A stretch of 64,000 nt of DNA from Bacillus sp. NTK034 (GCF_017303275.1 NZ_JAFKOJ010000015.1:1-64000), one strand, 5' to 3'. Positions 7,032 to 16,027 are shown, numbered from the stretch's first letter. A program made the numbers and translations. Notes: generated by a model not told the origin, from the sequence alone.

Positions 7032-8300
7032 TTACCTAATTTGCCCGTTTCCAGTCATCAAATATTTTCGGGTTGTTAATGCCGGCAGCCCCATCGGCCC
7101 TCTCGCATGGAGCTTCTGTGTGGAAATGCCGATTTCAGCTCCAAAGCCAAGAGCTCCTCCATCTGTGAATCTCGTCGAAGCATTATGGTACAGCGCCGCA
7201 GCATCTGTAAGCTGCATGAACTTTTTGGCTGTTTCCCCATTTTCGGTAATAATCGCCTCTGAATGCCTTGTGCCATATTGATCAATATGATCGATGGCCT
7301 GTTCAAGACTATTCACGGTTTTTACAGCTAAGTCCAGGCTTAAATATTCATTGGCCCAATCGCTGCCATCTGCGGGTACCACATCAGGCAATGCAGCTGC
7401 TGCAGAGTCATCACCATGTACAGTTATCCCGTGTTTCTTCAGAGCTTCTGCAAGCAATTCTTTATGCTGATCCATCCATGCTTCATGTACAATCAGCGTT
7501 TCTGCCGCATTGCAGACTGCGGGACGGTCGGTTTTGGCATTAATCAGGATACTGATCGCTTTTTCCGGATCTGCTTGCTTATCTACATAGATATGGCAGT
7601 TCCCAACTCCTGTTTCGAGTACAGGCACCGTCGCATTCTCAACCACTGCTTTAATGAGGGATGCGCCGCCTCTCGGAATTAAGACATCAATATGCTCTTT
7701 CATGGTGAACAGCTGCTTTGTTGCTTCTCTGTCTGCTGTGGCAATGAATTGGACAGCTTGTTTAGGTATCTTCGTATTTTCAAGAGCATCATGAATAATC
7801 TTTACTATAGCCTGATTCGAATTCAGTGCTGATGATCCGCCTTTTAAGACAATGGCATTTCCTGATTTCAAAGCAAGACCTGCCGCATCGGCAGTTACAT
7901 TAGGTCTTGCTTCATAGATCATGCCGATGACACCAAGCGGAACACGGACCTCCTCCACCTTAAGCCCATTATCCAACGTCCAGCTAGACATGACATCTCC
8001 AATTGGATCGGGAAGTTCAGCTACCTGGCGAAGGCCATCTGCAAATTCATAAACCCGCTCCTTCGATAATGACAGCCGATCCATATATGCCTCTTCGAAT
8101 CCTTTTTCCCTGCCATTTTCAAGATCGGCCATATTAGCTGCAAGAATCGATTCACATCCAGTCTCCAGCGCATCTGCAACTGTATAGAGTGCTTCGTTCT
8201 TTTCTTCAGTTGTTAAAACACTTAATGTTTTGGCAGCCTTCCTGGCCTTTTTTGCCTGTTCTTCTACATTATTGATCTTTACTGCTGATGCAGTAGCCAT
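7032..8300 (-). CDS. proA: gamma-glutamyl phosphate reductase
   Basis: 422 residues, an aldehyde-dehydrogenase-like enzyme that reduces gamma-glutamyl phosphate to glutamate semialdehyde with NADPH, the second step of proline synthesis. The NAD-binding and substrate motifs include GMIYEARPNVTADAAGL, LKGGSSALNSN, LIPRGGASL and the catalytic Cys in RPAVCNAAETL. The start ATG at 8298-8300 has AGGAGG at 6 bases; the reading frame is open further up into proB but that part has no ribosome site. It is 19 bases downstream of proB and cotranscribed with proB and proC. Confidence 0.95.
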   Translation of the reverse strand: MATASAVKINNVEEQAKKARKAAKTLSVLTTEEKNEALYTVADALETGCESILAANMADLENGREKGFEEAYMDRLSLSKERVYEFADGLRQVAELPDPIGDVMSSWTLDNGLKVEEVRVPLGVIGMIYEARPNVTADAAGLALKSGNAIVLKGGSSALNSNQAIVKIIHDALENTKIPKQAVQFIATADREATKQLFTMKEHIDVLIPRGGASLIKAVVENATVPVLETGVGNCHIYVDKQADPEKAISILINAKTDRPAVCNAAETLIVHEAWMDQHKELLAEALKKHGITVHGDDSAAAALPDVVPADGSDWANEYLSLDLAVKTVNSLEQAIDHIDQYGTRHSEAIITENGETAKKFMQLTDAAALYHNASTRFTDGGALGFGAEIGISTQKLHARGPMGLPALTTRKYLMTGNGQIR

Positions 8301-8319
8301 TGAATCCCTCCTAAAAAGT

Positions 8320-9438
8320 TTAAACAAGTGCCGGCAGCTTAAAGTCGCGGGAACATACAAACGTTTCCTGAGCAATGGCCGGTTCCAGCTCTTCACCTGC
8401 TGTATGGTTACCTAACTGTTCGTTTGAATAATTAATGCGGCCGAGGCCGATTTCTTTACCCTCTTCATCCATAATGCGGACGACCGCACCATCCTTAAAT
8501 CGCCCTTTGACCTCCTGAATATCAGAGCAGTACAGGTTTTCTTGATGATCCACAATCGCTTCTATCCCATGGGAGCTGATGGTCACCTTGCCTTCAGGGC
8601 CTGAGTGGAATGCAATCCACTGTTTCTGATTATCCAGATTGAATGCATCCGGTTCCGGGTTGAAGTAGGTTCCTTTCGCCCTGCCTTCCACAGCTTCCAT
8701 TAAGATATGTTCTGTACCTGCTTTTCCTAAAAAGGAATCAATTCCCGCAGCCATTGCAATTTTCACTGCCTGGATTTTTGACTTCATGCCGCCTGTTCCT
8801 ACAGCACTTCCAGATCCTCCAGCAGCAGCTTCAATTTCAGGTGTAATGCTGTGAACCCTCTCCAGAAGACTTGCACCAGGATTGTCATTGGGGTTGCTAT
8901 CATAGAGACCGTCAATGTCTGATAAAATAATCAATAAATCAGCATCGATCAGACCGGCCACTTTTGCCGCCAGGGTATCATTGTCCCCGAAGCGTAAACG
9001 GTCGACCGTAACCGTGTCATTTTCATTTATAATCGGGATGATTCCACGCTCAAGCAGCACATTCATGGTGTTATGCATGTTGCCATAACGCTTTTCATCG
9101 GAGAAATCGCTTCTGGTAATTAAGATTTGTGAAGCGACATACCCATGAGATAAAAAGAGTTCTGAGTAAGATTCCATTAATAGACCCTGGCCAATTGAAG
9201 CAGCAGCCTGTTTTTCCGGAAGGGAAGAAGGACGGTCAAGGCAGCCGAGCTTCCGATAGCCTGCAGCTACAGCACCTGATGACACGACAGCTGTTTCATA
9301 GCCAGCATCCTTCAGCTCGACAATTTGCTCTGCAAATTTTTCAAGCTTTCTGCGGCTGATCTCCCCATGCATGCTTGTTAGTGAGCTGCTTCCGATCTTA
9401 ATAACAACTCTTTTTATCTGCTTTTCTTTACTCAACAT
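8320..9438 (-). CDS. proB: glutamate 5-kinase
   Basis: 372 residues. An amino acid kinase domain (about 8-255; VVIKIGSSSLT, VSSGAVAAGY, ENDTVT, GGMKSKIQA) phosphorylates L-glutamate with ATP. A C-terminal PUA domain (about 275-360) is typical of bacterial ProB enzymes. In proline-making enzymes proline inhibits this step. ATG follows GGAGGTATTGG. It lies between proC and proA in a tight operon, so all three steps of the glutamate route are together here. Confidence 0.95.
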   Translation of the reverse strand: MLSKEKQIKRVVIKIGSSSLTSMHGEISRRKLEKFAEQIVELKDAGYETAVVSSGAVAAGYRKLGCLDRPSSLPEKQAAASIGQGLLMESYSELFLSHGYVASQILITRSDFSDEKRYGNMHNTMNVLLERGIIPIINENDTVTVDRLRFGDNDTLAAKVAGLIDADLLIILSDIDGLYDSNPNDNPGASLLERVHSITPEIEAAAGGSGSAVGTGGMKSKIQAVKIAMAAGIDSFLGKAGTEHILMEAVEGRAKGTYFNPEPDAFNLDNQKQWIAFHSGPEGKVTISSHGIEAIVDHQENLYCSDIQEVKGRFKDGAVVRIMDEEGKEIGLGRINYSNEQLGNHTAGEELEPAIAQETFVCSRDFKLPALV

Positions 9439-9474
9439 CCAATACCTCCTGTGAACTTATAAATCCCATCTCCC

Positions 9475-10317
9475 TTAGGAAGTGACAAGGGCGCCTTCCA
9501 ATTCTTCGCTGATCTCCTTTGAACGTTTGGCGGCATGCTCCACTGCCTGTGTGATGGCTTCGCCTCCATTGTATCTCCTTAAAGCTTCGAGCCCTGAAGC
9601 AGTTGTGCCATTTGGCGAGGTCACTTTCTCTCTAAGAGAAGTTGGAGCTTCTTCCTTTTCAAGCACCATCTTAGCTGCTCCAAAAATCGTCTGGGCGACA
9701 ATTTTTCGTACAGTCTCTTCATCCATGCCTTTTTGCACCCCTACCCGCTCCATATTTTCCATCAGATAATAAAAGTAAGCAGGACCGCTTCCGGCTAATC
9801 CCGTAAAAACATCCATCTGGTCTTCATCGATGATATACACTTCCCCCATGCATTCGAGCAATTCCTTAACCAATTCCACATTAGCCAAGCTGGTATTCTT
9901 GCCTGCCACGACAGCCGTTGCAGATTCCTGAATCATGCTTGAAGTATTCGGCATCACACGTACAACCTGCTGTCCCGGATTTAAATGGTCTTCCATGAAC
10001 TCAGTTGTAATACCTGCCAAAACTGAAAGAACCACCTGGCCGGGATTTAATTTATCTTTAATCGATCGCAGGGCTTCCTCTGCACCTTTTGGTTTCATGG
10101 CTAAAATGAATAAATCGATCTGCTCAAATGGAAGCTCGCTTTGCGGCATCGCACTCACATTATAATTATCATGAATCTCTTCCAGTCTGTCTGCATTGCT
10201 CCTATTCGTTACAAATACTCGATCAGGTGACATTTTCTCAGCTGTCATGACTCCCGAAATCATTGATTCCGCCATTGACCCTGCTCCTAAAAAAGCAATA
10301 TTTTTATTAGCTAACAT
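9475..10317 (-). CDS. proC: pyrroline-5-carboxylate reductase
   Basis: 280 residues. An N-terminal Rossmann fold (FLGAGSMAESMISG) and the C-terminal P5CR dimer domain with GLAGSGPAYFYY and TSPNGTTASGLEAL signatures. It reduces pyrroline-5-carboxylate to proline with NAD(P)H. The ATG at 10315-10317 has AAGGAGG at 6 bases; the eight extra upstream codons of the frame are not supported. It is the first gene of proC-proB-proA. In B. subtilis the orthologues (proI, proB, proA) are in separate loci. Confidence 0.94.
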   Translation of the reverse strand: MLANKNIAFLGAGSMAESMISGVMTAEKMSPDRVFVTNRSNADRLEEIHDNYNVSAMPQSELPFEQIDLFILAMKPKGAEEALRSIKDKLNPGQVVLSVLAGITTEFMEDHLNPGQQVVRVMPNTSSMIQESATAVVAGKNTSLANVELVKELLECMGEVYIIDEDQMDVFTGLAGSGPAYFYYLMENMERVGVQKGMDEETVRKIVAQTIFGAAKMVLEKEEAPTSLREKVTSPNGTTASGLEALRRYNGGEAITQAVEHAAKRSKEISEELEGALVTS

Positions 10318-10342
10318 GGACATCCTCCTTAAAATAAACAAA

Positions 10343-10363
10343 CTGTTCGTATAACCGTTCGTA
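10343..10363 (-). repeat. short direct repeat in the proC leader
   Basis: TACGAAC occurs twice on the minus strand, separated by GGTTA, just downstream of the proposed proC promoter and before its ribosome site. The 12-base period and position suit a protein binding site, but no regulator is known to me for this sequence. Confidence 0.35.
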
Positions 10364-10380
10364 TTTCATCAACGTTATCT

Positions 10381-10408
10381 ATCGTAACATGCTCAAATAC
10401 ATATTCAA
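10381..10408 (-). promoter_or_regulatory. sigma-A promoter candidate for proC-proB-proA
   Basis: TTGAAT (10403-10408), 16-base spacer, TACGAT (10381-10386). It lies about 65 bases before the proC start. The leader is too short for a T-box and holds no T-box motif. Confidence 0.5.
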
Positions 10409-10630
10409 GGGTATTGGGGAAAGACAGGAGGATATGGGCGAGATAGTGAATGAAAACGCTAACATCATTGGCCTAAGATTCACTGAGGCTCTCTCAGCGT
10501 GAATAATCCTCTCTCAGGCCGATATTTGCAATAAAATAATTTCCAATTTGTCATAAGTGTACAAAAAAGGCCCGGTCAACCGGCTGAGCAGTACGGAATA
10601 AAAAAGCCTCAGATAAATAAAATAAGAAAT
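10409..10630. other. intergenic stretch between proC and rpsI without a gene
   Basis: Holds the second hairpin after rpsI (10562-10584) and an imperfect palindrome at 10478-10504 (ATTCACTGAG against CTCAGCGTGAAT). The octamer CTCTCTCA appears twice at about 10490 and 10510. I see no open frame with a ribosome site on either strand, and no T-box signature. Confidence 0.6.
10562..10584 (-). terminator. second terminator-like hairpin after rpsI
   Basis: On the minus strand GCCGG-TTGA-CCGGGC is a short GC-rich hairpin with one bulge, followed directly by TTTTTTG. It would back up the main rpsI terminator and keep ribosomal transcription out of the proline operon. Confidence 0.6.
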
Positions 10631-10660
10631 AAAAAAACTCCCAACCAAAACGGTTGAGAG
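10631..10660 (-). terminator. terminator after rplM-rpsI
   Basis: On the minus strand CTCTCAACC / GGTTGGGAG pairs over 9 positions (one G-U) with a 5-base loop and is followed by seven T residues. It lies about 20 bases past the rpsI stop. Confidence 0.88.
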
Positions 10661-10678
10661 CCTTTGAAGTGTTGATGA

Positions 10679-11071
10679 TTAACGCTTTGAGAACTGAGGA
10701 GCACGACGAGCACCTTTAAGACCGTATTTCTTACGCTCTTTCATACGTGCGTCACGAGTTAATAGTCCTGCGCGCTTTAATGTTGGACGGAATTCTGGAT
10801 CTGCTTGAAGCAATGCACGAGCGATGCCGTGGCGGATTGCGCCAGCTTGACCAGTGTATCCACCGCCGTTTACATTTACAAGAATGTCGTAGCTGTTAAC
10901 AGTTTCAGTAGCTACAAGCGGCTGTTTTACAACTTCACGTAAAGCTGCAAAAGGAATGTAATCTGTGATTTCACGACCATTGATGATGATTTTACCGTCG
11001 CCTGGAACTAAACGAACACGTGCAACGGAGCTCTTACGACGACCAGTACCAATATATTGAACCTGTGCCAA
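10679..11071 (-). CDS. rpsI: 30S ribosomal protein uS9
   Basis: 130 residues, the family's normal bacterial length. Conserved [12 protein letters not shown] start, [19 protein letters not shown] core and the basic [17 protein letters not shown] tail, which reaches the P site of the ribosome. The start is TTG at 11069-11071 with AGGGAGG at 8 bases. Transcribed with rplM, 20 bases upstream. Confidence 0.96.
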   Translation of the reverse strand: MAQVQYIGTGRRKSSVARVRLVPGDGKIIINGREITDYIPFAALREVVKQPLVATETVNSYDILVNVNGGGYTGQAGAIRHGIARALLQADPEFRPTLKRAGLLTRDARMKERKKYGLKGARRAPQFSKR

Positions 11072-11091
11072 GTTAATAACCTCCCTAAAAA

Positions 11092-11529
11092 TTATCCACG
11101 AAGTTCGTAAACTTCAGGTTGTTGTGCTTGGTGCTTATGTTCGCTACCAGCATATACGTGTAATTTCTTGAACATTTGACGACCAAGAGAGTTCTTTGGA
11201 AGCATGCCTTTGATTGCAAGCTCAAGCATTCTCTCAGGGTAGTTTGTACGCATTTCAAGAGCAGTTCTTGTTTTTAGACCGCCTGGGTGCATGCTGTGAC
11301 GGTAGTAGATCTTGTCAGTAAGCTTTTTCCCAGTAAGTTCGATTTTTGAAGCATTGATAAGAATTACATGATCACCAGTATCAACATGTGGTGTATAAGT
11401 TGGTTTATGTTTACCACGTAGAATTGATGCAACTTCACTAGCAAGACGACCAAGAGTTTTGCCTTCAGCATCAATCACGTACCATTTACGTTCGATATTG
11501 TTTGAATTCGCCATAAACGTTGTACGCAT
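11092..11529 (-). CDS. rplM: 50S ribosomal protein uL13
   Basis: 145 residues beginning [18 protein letters not shown], the usual Bacillus form. Early-assembling 23S rRNA-binding protein. Conserved [23 protein letters not shown] and [19 protein letters not shown] follows AGGAGGG. A strong promoter and a 100-base leader precede it; Bacillus rplM transcripts are known to carry an L13 leader RNA, which may apply here. Confidence 0.96.
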   Translation of the reverse strand: MRTTFMANSNNIERKWYVIDAEGKTLGRLASEVASILRGKHKPTYTPHVDTGDHVILINASKIELTGKKLTDKIYYRHSMHPGGLKTRTALEMRTNYPERMLELAIKGMLPKNSLGRQMFKKLHVYAGSEHKHQAQQPEVYELRG

Positions 11530-11628
11530 CAGTTTTCCCTCCTAATAATTCCATTCATAATCATTTTTTGGTTTATCTATTCGACACAATAAGTTCCGGG
11601 GCTTATCGTGGTTTTAATAATAATACCA
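11530..11628 (-). ncRNA. rplM 5' leader, candidate L13 leader RNA
   Basis: The roughly 100-base untranslated leader between the rplM promoter and its ribosome site. L13 leaders that bind the protein and control rplM-rpsI are described in Bacillus. The segment GATAAGCCCCGGAACTTAT can fold as a hairpin (ATAAG / CTTAT). Assignment rests mainly on position; a covariance-model search would decide. Confidence 0.5.
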
Positions 11629-11634
11629 TATGCT

Positions 11635-11663
11635 ATAATATAACTTTGACAGTCCAATGTCAA
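11635..11663 (-). promoter_or_regulatory. sigma-A promoter of rplM-rpsI
   Basis: TTGACA (11658-11663), 17-base spacer, TATTAT (11635-11640): close to perfect consensus. The -35 is one arm of an inverted repeat TTGACA-N6-TGTCAA. Confidence 0.9.
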
Positions 11664-11763
11664 GCGAATGTTACACCTGGTTTAGTTGTTTTAAAATCTT
11701 TTTTTATATGAGTTTGGCTTTACAACGCGCCCTCGCGGTTCCTCAATTGTTTTTTCCAAAATT

Positions 11764-12501
11764 TTAATAAAAAACTTTCCACAAATATAAACCTTGGGGA
11801 GGCGCTGTTTTTCCGGCAGCTGATCTGTTTTTTTCTTTAAGAACAGATGGCATGGAATCGGGGTCTCTTTCCCCTGAGCCAACTTCAAGCAGTGTGCCGG
11901 CCAGGATGCGGACCATATTATATAAGAATCCGGTGCCTCTAAAGCGGAAGATGAGCATATCCTCTTTTTCGTGCACCTCTATCTCCTGTAGTTCCCTGAC
12001 CTTATCCTCCACTTCCGTCTTAGCGGAGCAGAAGCTTGTAAAATCATGTGTCCCTATTAAATCCGCTGCCGCTTGTTTGATAGCATCCGTATTTAAGGGA
12101 TAGGGGTACTGATAGGCATAATGCCGTTTAAAAGGGTCTCTCCTGGATGAGCGATGCACGAAGTAACGATATTCCTTCCCTTTCGCATCAAAACGGACAT
12201 GAAAGTCATCAGGCACTGTCTCAGCCCCTACTATGGCCACCTCATCCGGCAGCAGGGAATTAAGGGCGATTTCCCATTTTTCAATAGGAATATTCAAAGG
12301 GGAATCGAAATGGATCACCTGGCCCTTTGCATGGACACCCGCATCAGTTCTGCCTGAGGCTGTGACCTTGATGTCTTCTCCTTTATGAAGCTTCTTTAAG
12401 GCCCTCTCCAGCTCTCCTTGAACAGTCCGCTTGCCAGGCTGCACCTGATAGCCTGCGAAATGGGTGCCGTCATACGTTATAATACATTTAAATCTTTGCA
12501 T
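11764..12501 (-). CDS. truA: tRNA pseudouridine(38-40) synthase
   Basis: 245 residues. Converts U38, U39 and U40 in the anticodon arm of tRNAs to pseudouridine. The catalytic Asp is Asp53 in ASGRTDAGVHAKGQ; FHVRFDAKGKEYRY and GTGFLYNMVRI are further family motifs. ATG follows GAGGTG. It closely follows ecfT (12-base gap), the order found in B. subtilis, so it is probably read from the ecfA1-ecfA2-ecfT transcript. Confidence 0.94.
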   Translation of the reverse strand: MQRFKCIITYDGTHFAGYQVQPGKRTVQGELERALKKLHKGEDIKVTASGRTDAGVHAKGQVIHFDSPLNIPIEKWEIALNSLLPDEVAIVGAETVPDDFHVRFDAKGKEYRYFVHRSSRRDPFKRHYAYQYPYPLNTDAIKQAAADLIGTHDFTSFCSAKTEVEDKVRELQEIEVHEKEDMLIFRFRGTGFLYNMVRILAGTLLEVGSGERDPDSMPSVLKEKNRSAAGKTAPPQGLYLWKVFY

Positions 12502-12513
12502 AAGGTCACCTCA

Positions 12514-13311
12514 TTACGCCCTCAGCAGGATTAACACCAGAGTCAGGACTGCAAGCATTGCCAGCATTGCCGTATCCTTCAGACCCCAGTTAAGCTGCCT
12601 GTATTTCGTTCTGCCTTCTCCGCCTCTATAGCCGCGTGACTCCATCGCTACAGCAAGCTCCTCAGCCCGTTTAAACGAACTGACAAACAAAGGGATTAAG
12701 AGAGGAATAATGGCTTTAATACGTTCTTTAATCGGGCCGCTTGAAAAATCGACTCCCCTGGCTGTCTGAGCTTTCATGATTTTATCCGTTTCCTGCATAA
12801 GTGTCGGGATAAAGCGTAGAGAAATAGACATCATTAACGCCAGTTCATGCACCGGAAACTTGATTTTATTCAATGGAGCCAGCAGGCTTTCCAGACCATC
12901 CGTTATTTCAATCGGAGTCGTTGTCAAAGTCAGAATGGAAGTCATCAGAATGAGCAGGAAGAAGCGCAATGATATGAAAATCCCCTGTCTCAAACCTTCC
13001 TCATAGATTGTAATCCATCCAAAACGGAAGAGGACTTCACCCTCTTTTGTCAAAAACAAGTGAAGGAATAATGTAAAAATAACAAGCAGAAGGACCGGCT
13101 TTAGCCCTGTATAAATAAACCGGATTGGCACCTTCGATAAAGCAATCATCAAAAAGGTGTAAACCGTCAGTAAGCCGTATGTCAGCATATTATTTGCCAG
13201 GAAGACAATGCACACGAATAAGAAAATAAGGACTAGCTTAGAACGGGGATCCATCCTGTGCAGGACAGACTCTGCCGGAACATAGCGCCCAAAAATCATT
13301 TTATCCATCAT
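12514..13311 (-). CDS. ecfT: ECF transporter transmembrane subunit EcfT
   Basis: 265 residues with about five to six membrane segments. EcfT couples the two ATPases EcfA1/EcfA2 to exchangeable substrate-binding S proteins for vitamins and metals. The two coupling-helix motifs with Ala-Arg-Gly are visible as TARGVDF and ESRGYRGGEGR. The start overlaps the ecfA2 stop by 4 bases (ATGA), a sign of translational coupling; a second ATG follows at once. No S-component gene is nearby, so the module is likely shared by many S proteins. Confidence 0.93.
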   Translation of the reverse strand: MMDKMIFGRYVPAESVLHRMDPRSKLVLIFLFVCIVFLANNMLTYGLLTVYTFLMIALSKVPIRFIYTGLKPVLLLVIFTLFLHLFLTKEGEVLFRFGWITIYEEGLRQGIFISLRFFLLILMTSILTLTTTPIEITDGLESLLAPLNKIKFPVHELALMMSISLRFIPTLMQETDKIMKAQTARGVDFSSGPIKERIKAIIPLLIPLFVSSFKRAEELAVAMESRGYRGGEGRTKYRQLNWGLKDTAMLAMLAVLTLVLILLRA

Positions 13312-14177
13312 TTTGGCGTCCCCCTTTTCATCGCAGCAGCAATCTCATCCGTCAGCTCATCCATGGTCAGACATGTCTTAGAGAAACGGATGTTAAGTGA
13401 TTTTTCCATTTTAAGCTGAAAACGGACAACCTCCGGAACATCGAGGCCAAGCTTCAGCAAGCCTTCCGGAGAAGAAAAGATTTCTTTAGGCGTTCCTTTT
13501 CTGTACACTTCACCGTTGTGCATGATGACAATCTGATCAGCATAGCGGGAGGCGTCCTCCATGCTATGTGTCACGAGCACTGTCGATAGCCCTCTTGTAC
13601 CATGCAGGCTGTAGAACATATCCATGATTTCTTTTCTGCCCCGAGGGTCAAGCCCTGCAGTAGGCTCATCCAGGACAATGACATCAGGCTCCATTGCCAG
13701 CACTCCGGCTATCGCCACCCGTCTCATTTGGCCGCCTGACAGGTCAAATGGGGACTTGTGTAAAATTTCCTCCGGCAGGCCAACCTGGCTTATGGCCGCT
13801 CTTGCTCTTTTTTTGGCTTCCTCTTCTGACACTCCGAAGTTCATCGGACCAAAGCATATATCTTTCTCGACTGTTTCCTCAAACAGCTGATGCTCAGGAA
13901 ATTGAAACACGATGCCGACCCTTTGGCGGATTTCCTTCAGGGTTTTTTGTTTCTTTTGCGAGGTGATCAGACGCTCTCCAATCACTACCTGGCCTTCTGT
14001 CGGTTTAAGCAGGGCATTTAAATGCTGGAGGACAGTCGATTTGCCTGATCCGGTATGCCCGATGATTGCCAGAAACGTGCCTGATGGAATATCAATGGAA
14101 ACATCCTTTATGGCGAGTCGTTCAAATGGCGTATTGACCTGATACCGGTATTCTACATTTTGGAGTGAGATGTCCAT
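13308..14177 (-). CDS. ecfA2: ECF transporter ATPase EcfA2
   Basis: 289 residues. ABC ATPase with Walker A GHTGSGKST (about 38-46), Q-loop in VFQFPEHQLFEETV, signature DLSGGQMRR and Walker B VIVLDEPTAGLDP. Pairs with EcfA1 to drive uptake by the energy-coupling-factor transporter. The start lies inside the end of ecfA1 (25-base overlap). Cytoplasmic face of the membrane. Confidence 0.94.
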   Translation of the reverse strand: MDISLQNVEYRYQVNTPFERLAIKDVSIDIPSGTFLAIIGHTGSGKSTVLQHLNALLKPTEGQVVIGERLITSQKKQKTLKEIRQRVGIVFQFPEHQLFEETVEKDICFGPMNFGVSEEEAKKRARAAISQVGLPEEILHKSPFDLSGGQMRRVAIAGVLAMEPDVIVLDEPTAGLDPRGRKEIMDMFYSLHGTRGLSTVLVTHSMEDASRYADQIVIMHNGEVYRKGTPKEIFSSPEGLLKLGLDVPEVVRFQLKMEKSLNIRFSKTCLTMDELTDEIAAAMKRGTPK

Positions 14178-14992
14178 AATTCTTCCACCAACTCTTCTTC
14201 AGATAAATAATGCCTTGTTAGCTGCAATCCTTTTTCTCTTAATATCTTGCTTAGCTTCACAGGAAAAGGAATATCCAGGCCCAGCTTTACAAGCTCTTCA
14301 TCCATTTGAAAGATTTCCTCAGGTGAACCTTCCCGATATAACTGTCCTCTGTTCATAACCACGATGCGATCAGCCTTTGCAGCTTCCTCCAAATCATGTG
14401 TGATGGAGATGACTGTCATATGATAGTCCTGCTTCAGCTCTCTGACGGTTTCAAGCACCTCTTCACGCCCTCTTGGATCAAGCATGGAGGTTGACTCGTC
14501 CAGAATTATAATGTCCGGCCTTAGGGCGATGACGCCGGCAATGGCCACCCTTTGTTTCTGGCCGCCAGATAGATGGTGCGGCTCTTGATTAAGAAATTGT
14601 TCCATTTTGACTTTCTCCAGTGATTGCGCAACACGCTGAACCATGTCATTTCTTTCAATTCCATGGTTTTCTAAACCAAAAGCCACATCATCCTGTACAG
14701 TCGTTCCGACAAACTGGTTATCCGGATTCTGAAAAACCATGCCGATCTTCTTTCTGGTTTCCCAGACGGTCTCTTCGGTCAATGGAATTCCGCCTACTGC
14801 AATACTGCCTTTCAGAGGAAAGTGCAGGCCATTCAGCAGTTTGGCCAGTGTTGATTTCCCCGAACCATTATGGCCAACAATAGCAAGCCATTCCCCTTTC
14901 AATATATTGAAAGAGACATTGTGCAGCGCATATCCAGCCTCTGCATCGTACTTAAACGAAACATCTTTCAATTCTACCAGCGGCTCGTTCAT
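14153..14992 (-). CDS. ecfA1: ECF transporter ATPase EcfA1
   Basis: 279 residues. ABC ATPase with Walker A GHNGSGKST (about 40-48), VFQNPDNQFVGTTV, signature HLSGGQKQR and Walker B IIILDESTSMLDP, where Ser replaces the usual Pro after the catalytic Glu, as is common in EcfA1. First gene of the ecfA1-ecfA2-ecfT-truA set. A terminator-like hairpin lies about 65 bases upstream, so an own promoter or read-through is needed. Confidence 0.94.
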   Translation of the reverse strand: MNEPLVELKDVSFKYDAEAGYALHNVSFNILKGEWLAIVGHNGSGKSTLAKLLNGLHFPLKGSIAVGGIPLTEETVWETRKKIGMVFQNPDNQFVGTTVQDDVAFGLENHGIERNDMVQRVAQSLEKVKMEQFLNQEPHHLSGGQKQRVAIAGVIALRPDIIILDESTSMLDPRGREEVLETVRELKQDYHMTVISITHDLEEAAKADRIVVMNRGQLYREGSPEEIFQMDEELVKLGLDIPFPVKLSKILREKGLQLTRHYLSEEELVEELWTSHSKM

Positions 14993-15055
14993 GTGAAGTC
15001 CTCCTCTCAGCTCTGCTTCTCTATTTCAGCTCTGCTCTAATATTTTTATCCTAAT

Positions 15056-15080
15056 GAAAAAACCCGCCATTCTTGGCGAG
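15056..15080 (-). terminator. terminator upstream of ecfA1
   Basis: On the minus strand CTCGCCA / TGGCGGG (one G-U) with a 4-base loop, followed by TTTTTT. It would stop transcripts that come from the ribosomal cluster before ecfA1. Confidence 0.75.
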
Positions 15081-15312
15081 CTTTAAATAGTTCGATAATA
15101 GGTTATGTTACCGGATAGCAAGCGCTGAATGATACCATTCTCCCACACTTGTAATACACAACAACATCTGGATTTCTGCTATCTAAGCTTATCGGATGCC
15201 TATTATGCCTCCCTATTAAAAGCTCATACTGACGCAGTATGGTGGTTGGTTCTTGCTATTGTATGACTGTTCAGAGACCTCGATTTCCTTATGGTTTATG
15301 AACTAACAGAAT
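15081..15312. other. gene-free stretch between rplQ and ecfA1
   Basis: No open frame with a ribosome site on either strand. An AT-rich composition with short inverted repeats (for example ATACTGCGTCAGTAT near 15228) is all that I see. Part of a nearly 600-base gap between rplQ and ecfA1. Confidence 0.5.
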
Positions 15313-15398
15313 TTAAAAAAGCCTGCACCTCTTTCCGTCAGGCAGTAAAACTGCCGGGCGCAAATCTTCTTTCCGGAAGAGGTGCATGAGCTAGACAA
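15313..15398 (-). repeat. palindromic intergenic repeat, copy B
   Basis: Bounded on the minus strand by TTGTCTAGCTCATGCACCTC at one end and GAGGTGCAGGCTTTTTTAA at the other. The ends pair as a 12-bp stem (GCACCTCTT-CCG with CGG-AAGAGGTGC, one bulge) enclosing a GGCAG-TTTTA-CTGCC hairpin. The terminal bases match those of the copies near 43400, 46360 and 56000. The run of T at its exit could also act as a terminator. Confidence 0.65.
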
Positions 15399-15530
15399 GA
15401 CAGTGTACCAAGTGAGGGGGAATCTATTACTCAACCATCCCTGTTTAATAGCTGTACATGCTCATCGTAACGCTCGTTCTTGGCCTGATATGGGCGTTTC
15501 TAACATATTAAGGAAACAGCCGGTCTTATA

Positions 15531-15577
15531 GAAAAAGGGCAAAGAACAAGTTCAATGAAACCGTCCCGCGCCCTTTC
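15531..15577 (-). terminator. possible terminator after rplQ
   Basis: AAAGGGC and GCCCTTT pair across a 29-base loop with some inner pairing, followed on the minus strand by TTC. It starts about 10 bases after the rplQ stop. The long loop makes it less certain than the other terminators. Confidence 0.5.
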
Positions 15578-15586
15578 CTTAAAAAA

Positions 15587-15973
<387 letters not shown>

Positions 15974-16027
15974 TCATTCAATCTGCTGAAAGCAAACATA
16001 TAAAGATGATGGATCAATTCACATCAA

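Noticed and set aside
10318..10630. Possible proline T-box before proC
   Set aside because: No AGGGTGGNACCGCG-like sequence, no specifier-loop context and a leader of under 80 bases from the candidate promoter.
11691..11888. Plus- and minus-strand short frames around the truA end
   Set aside because: Shadows of truA with no ribosome site and no codon-use pattern of a gene.
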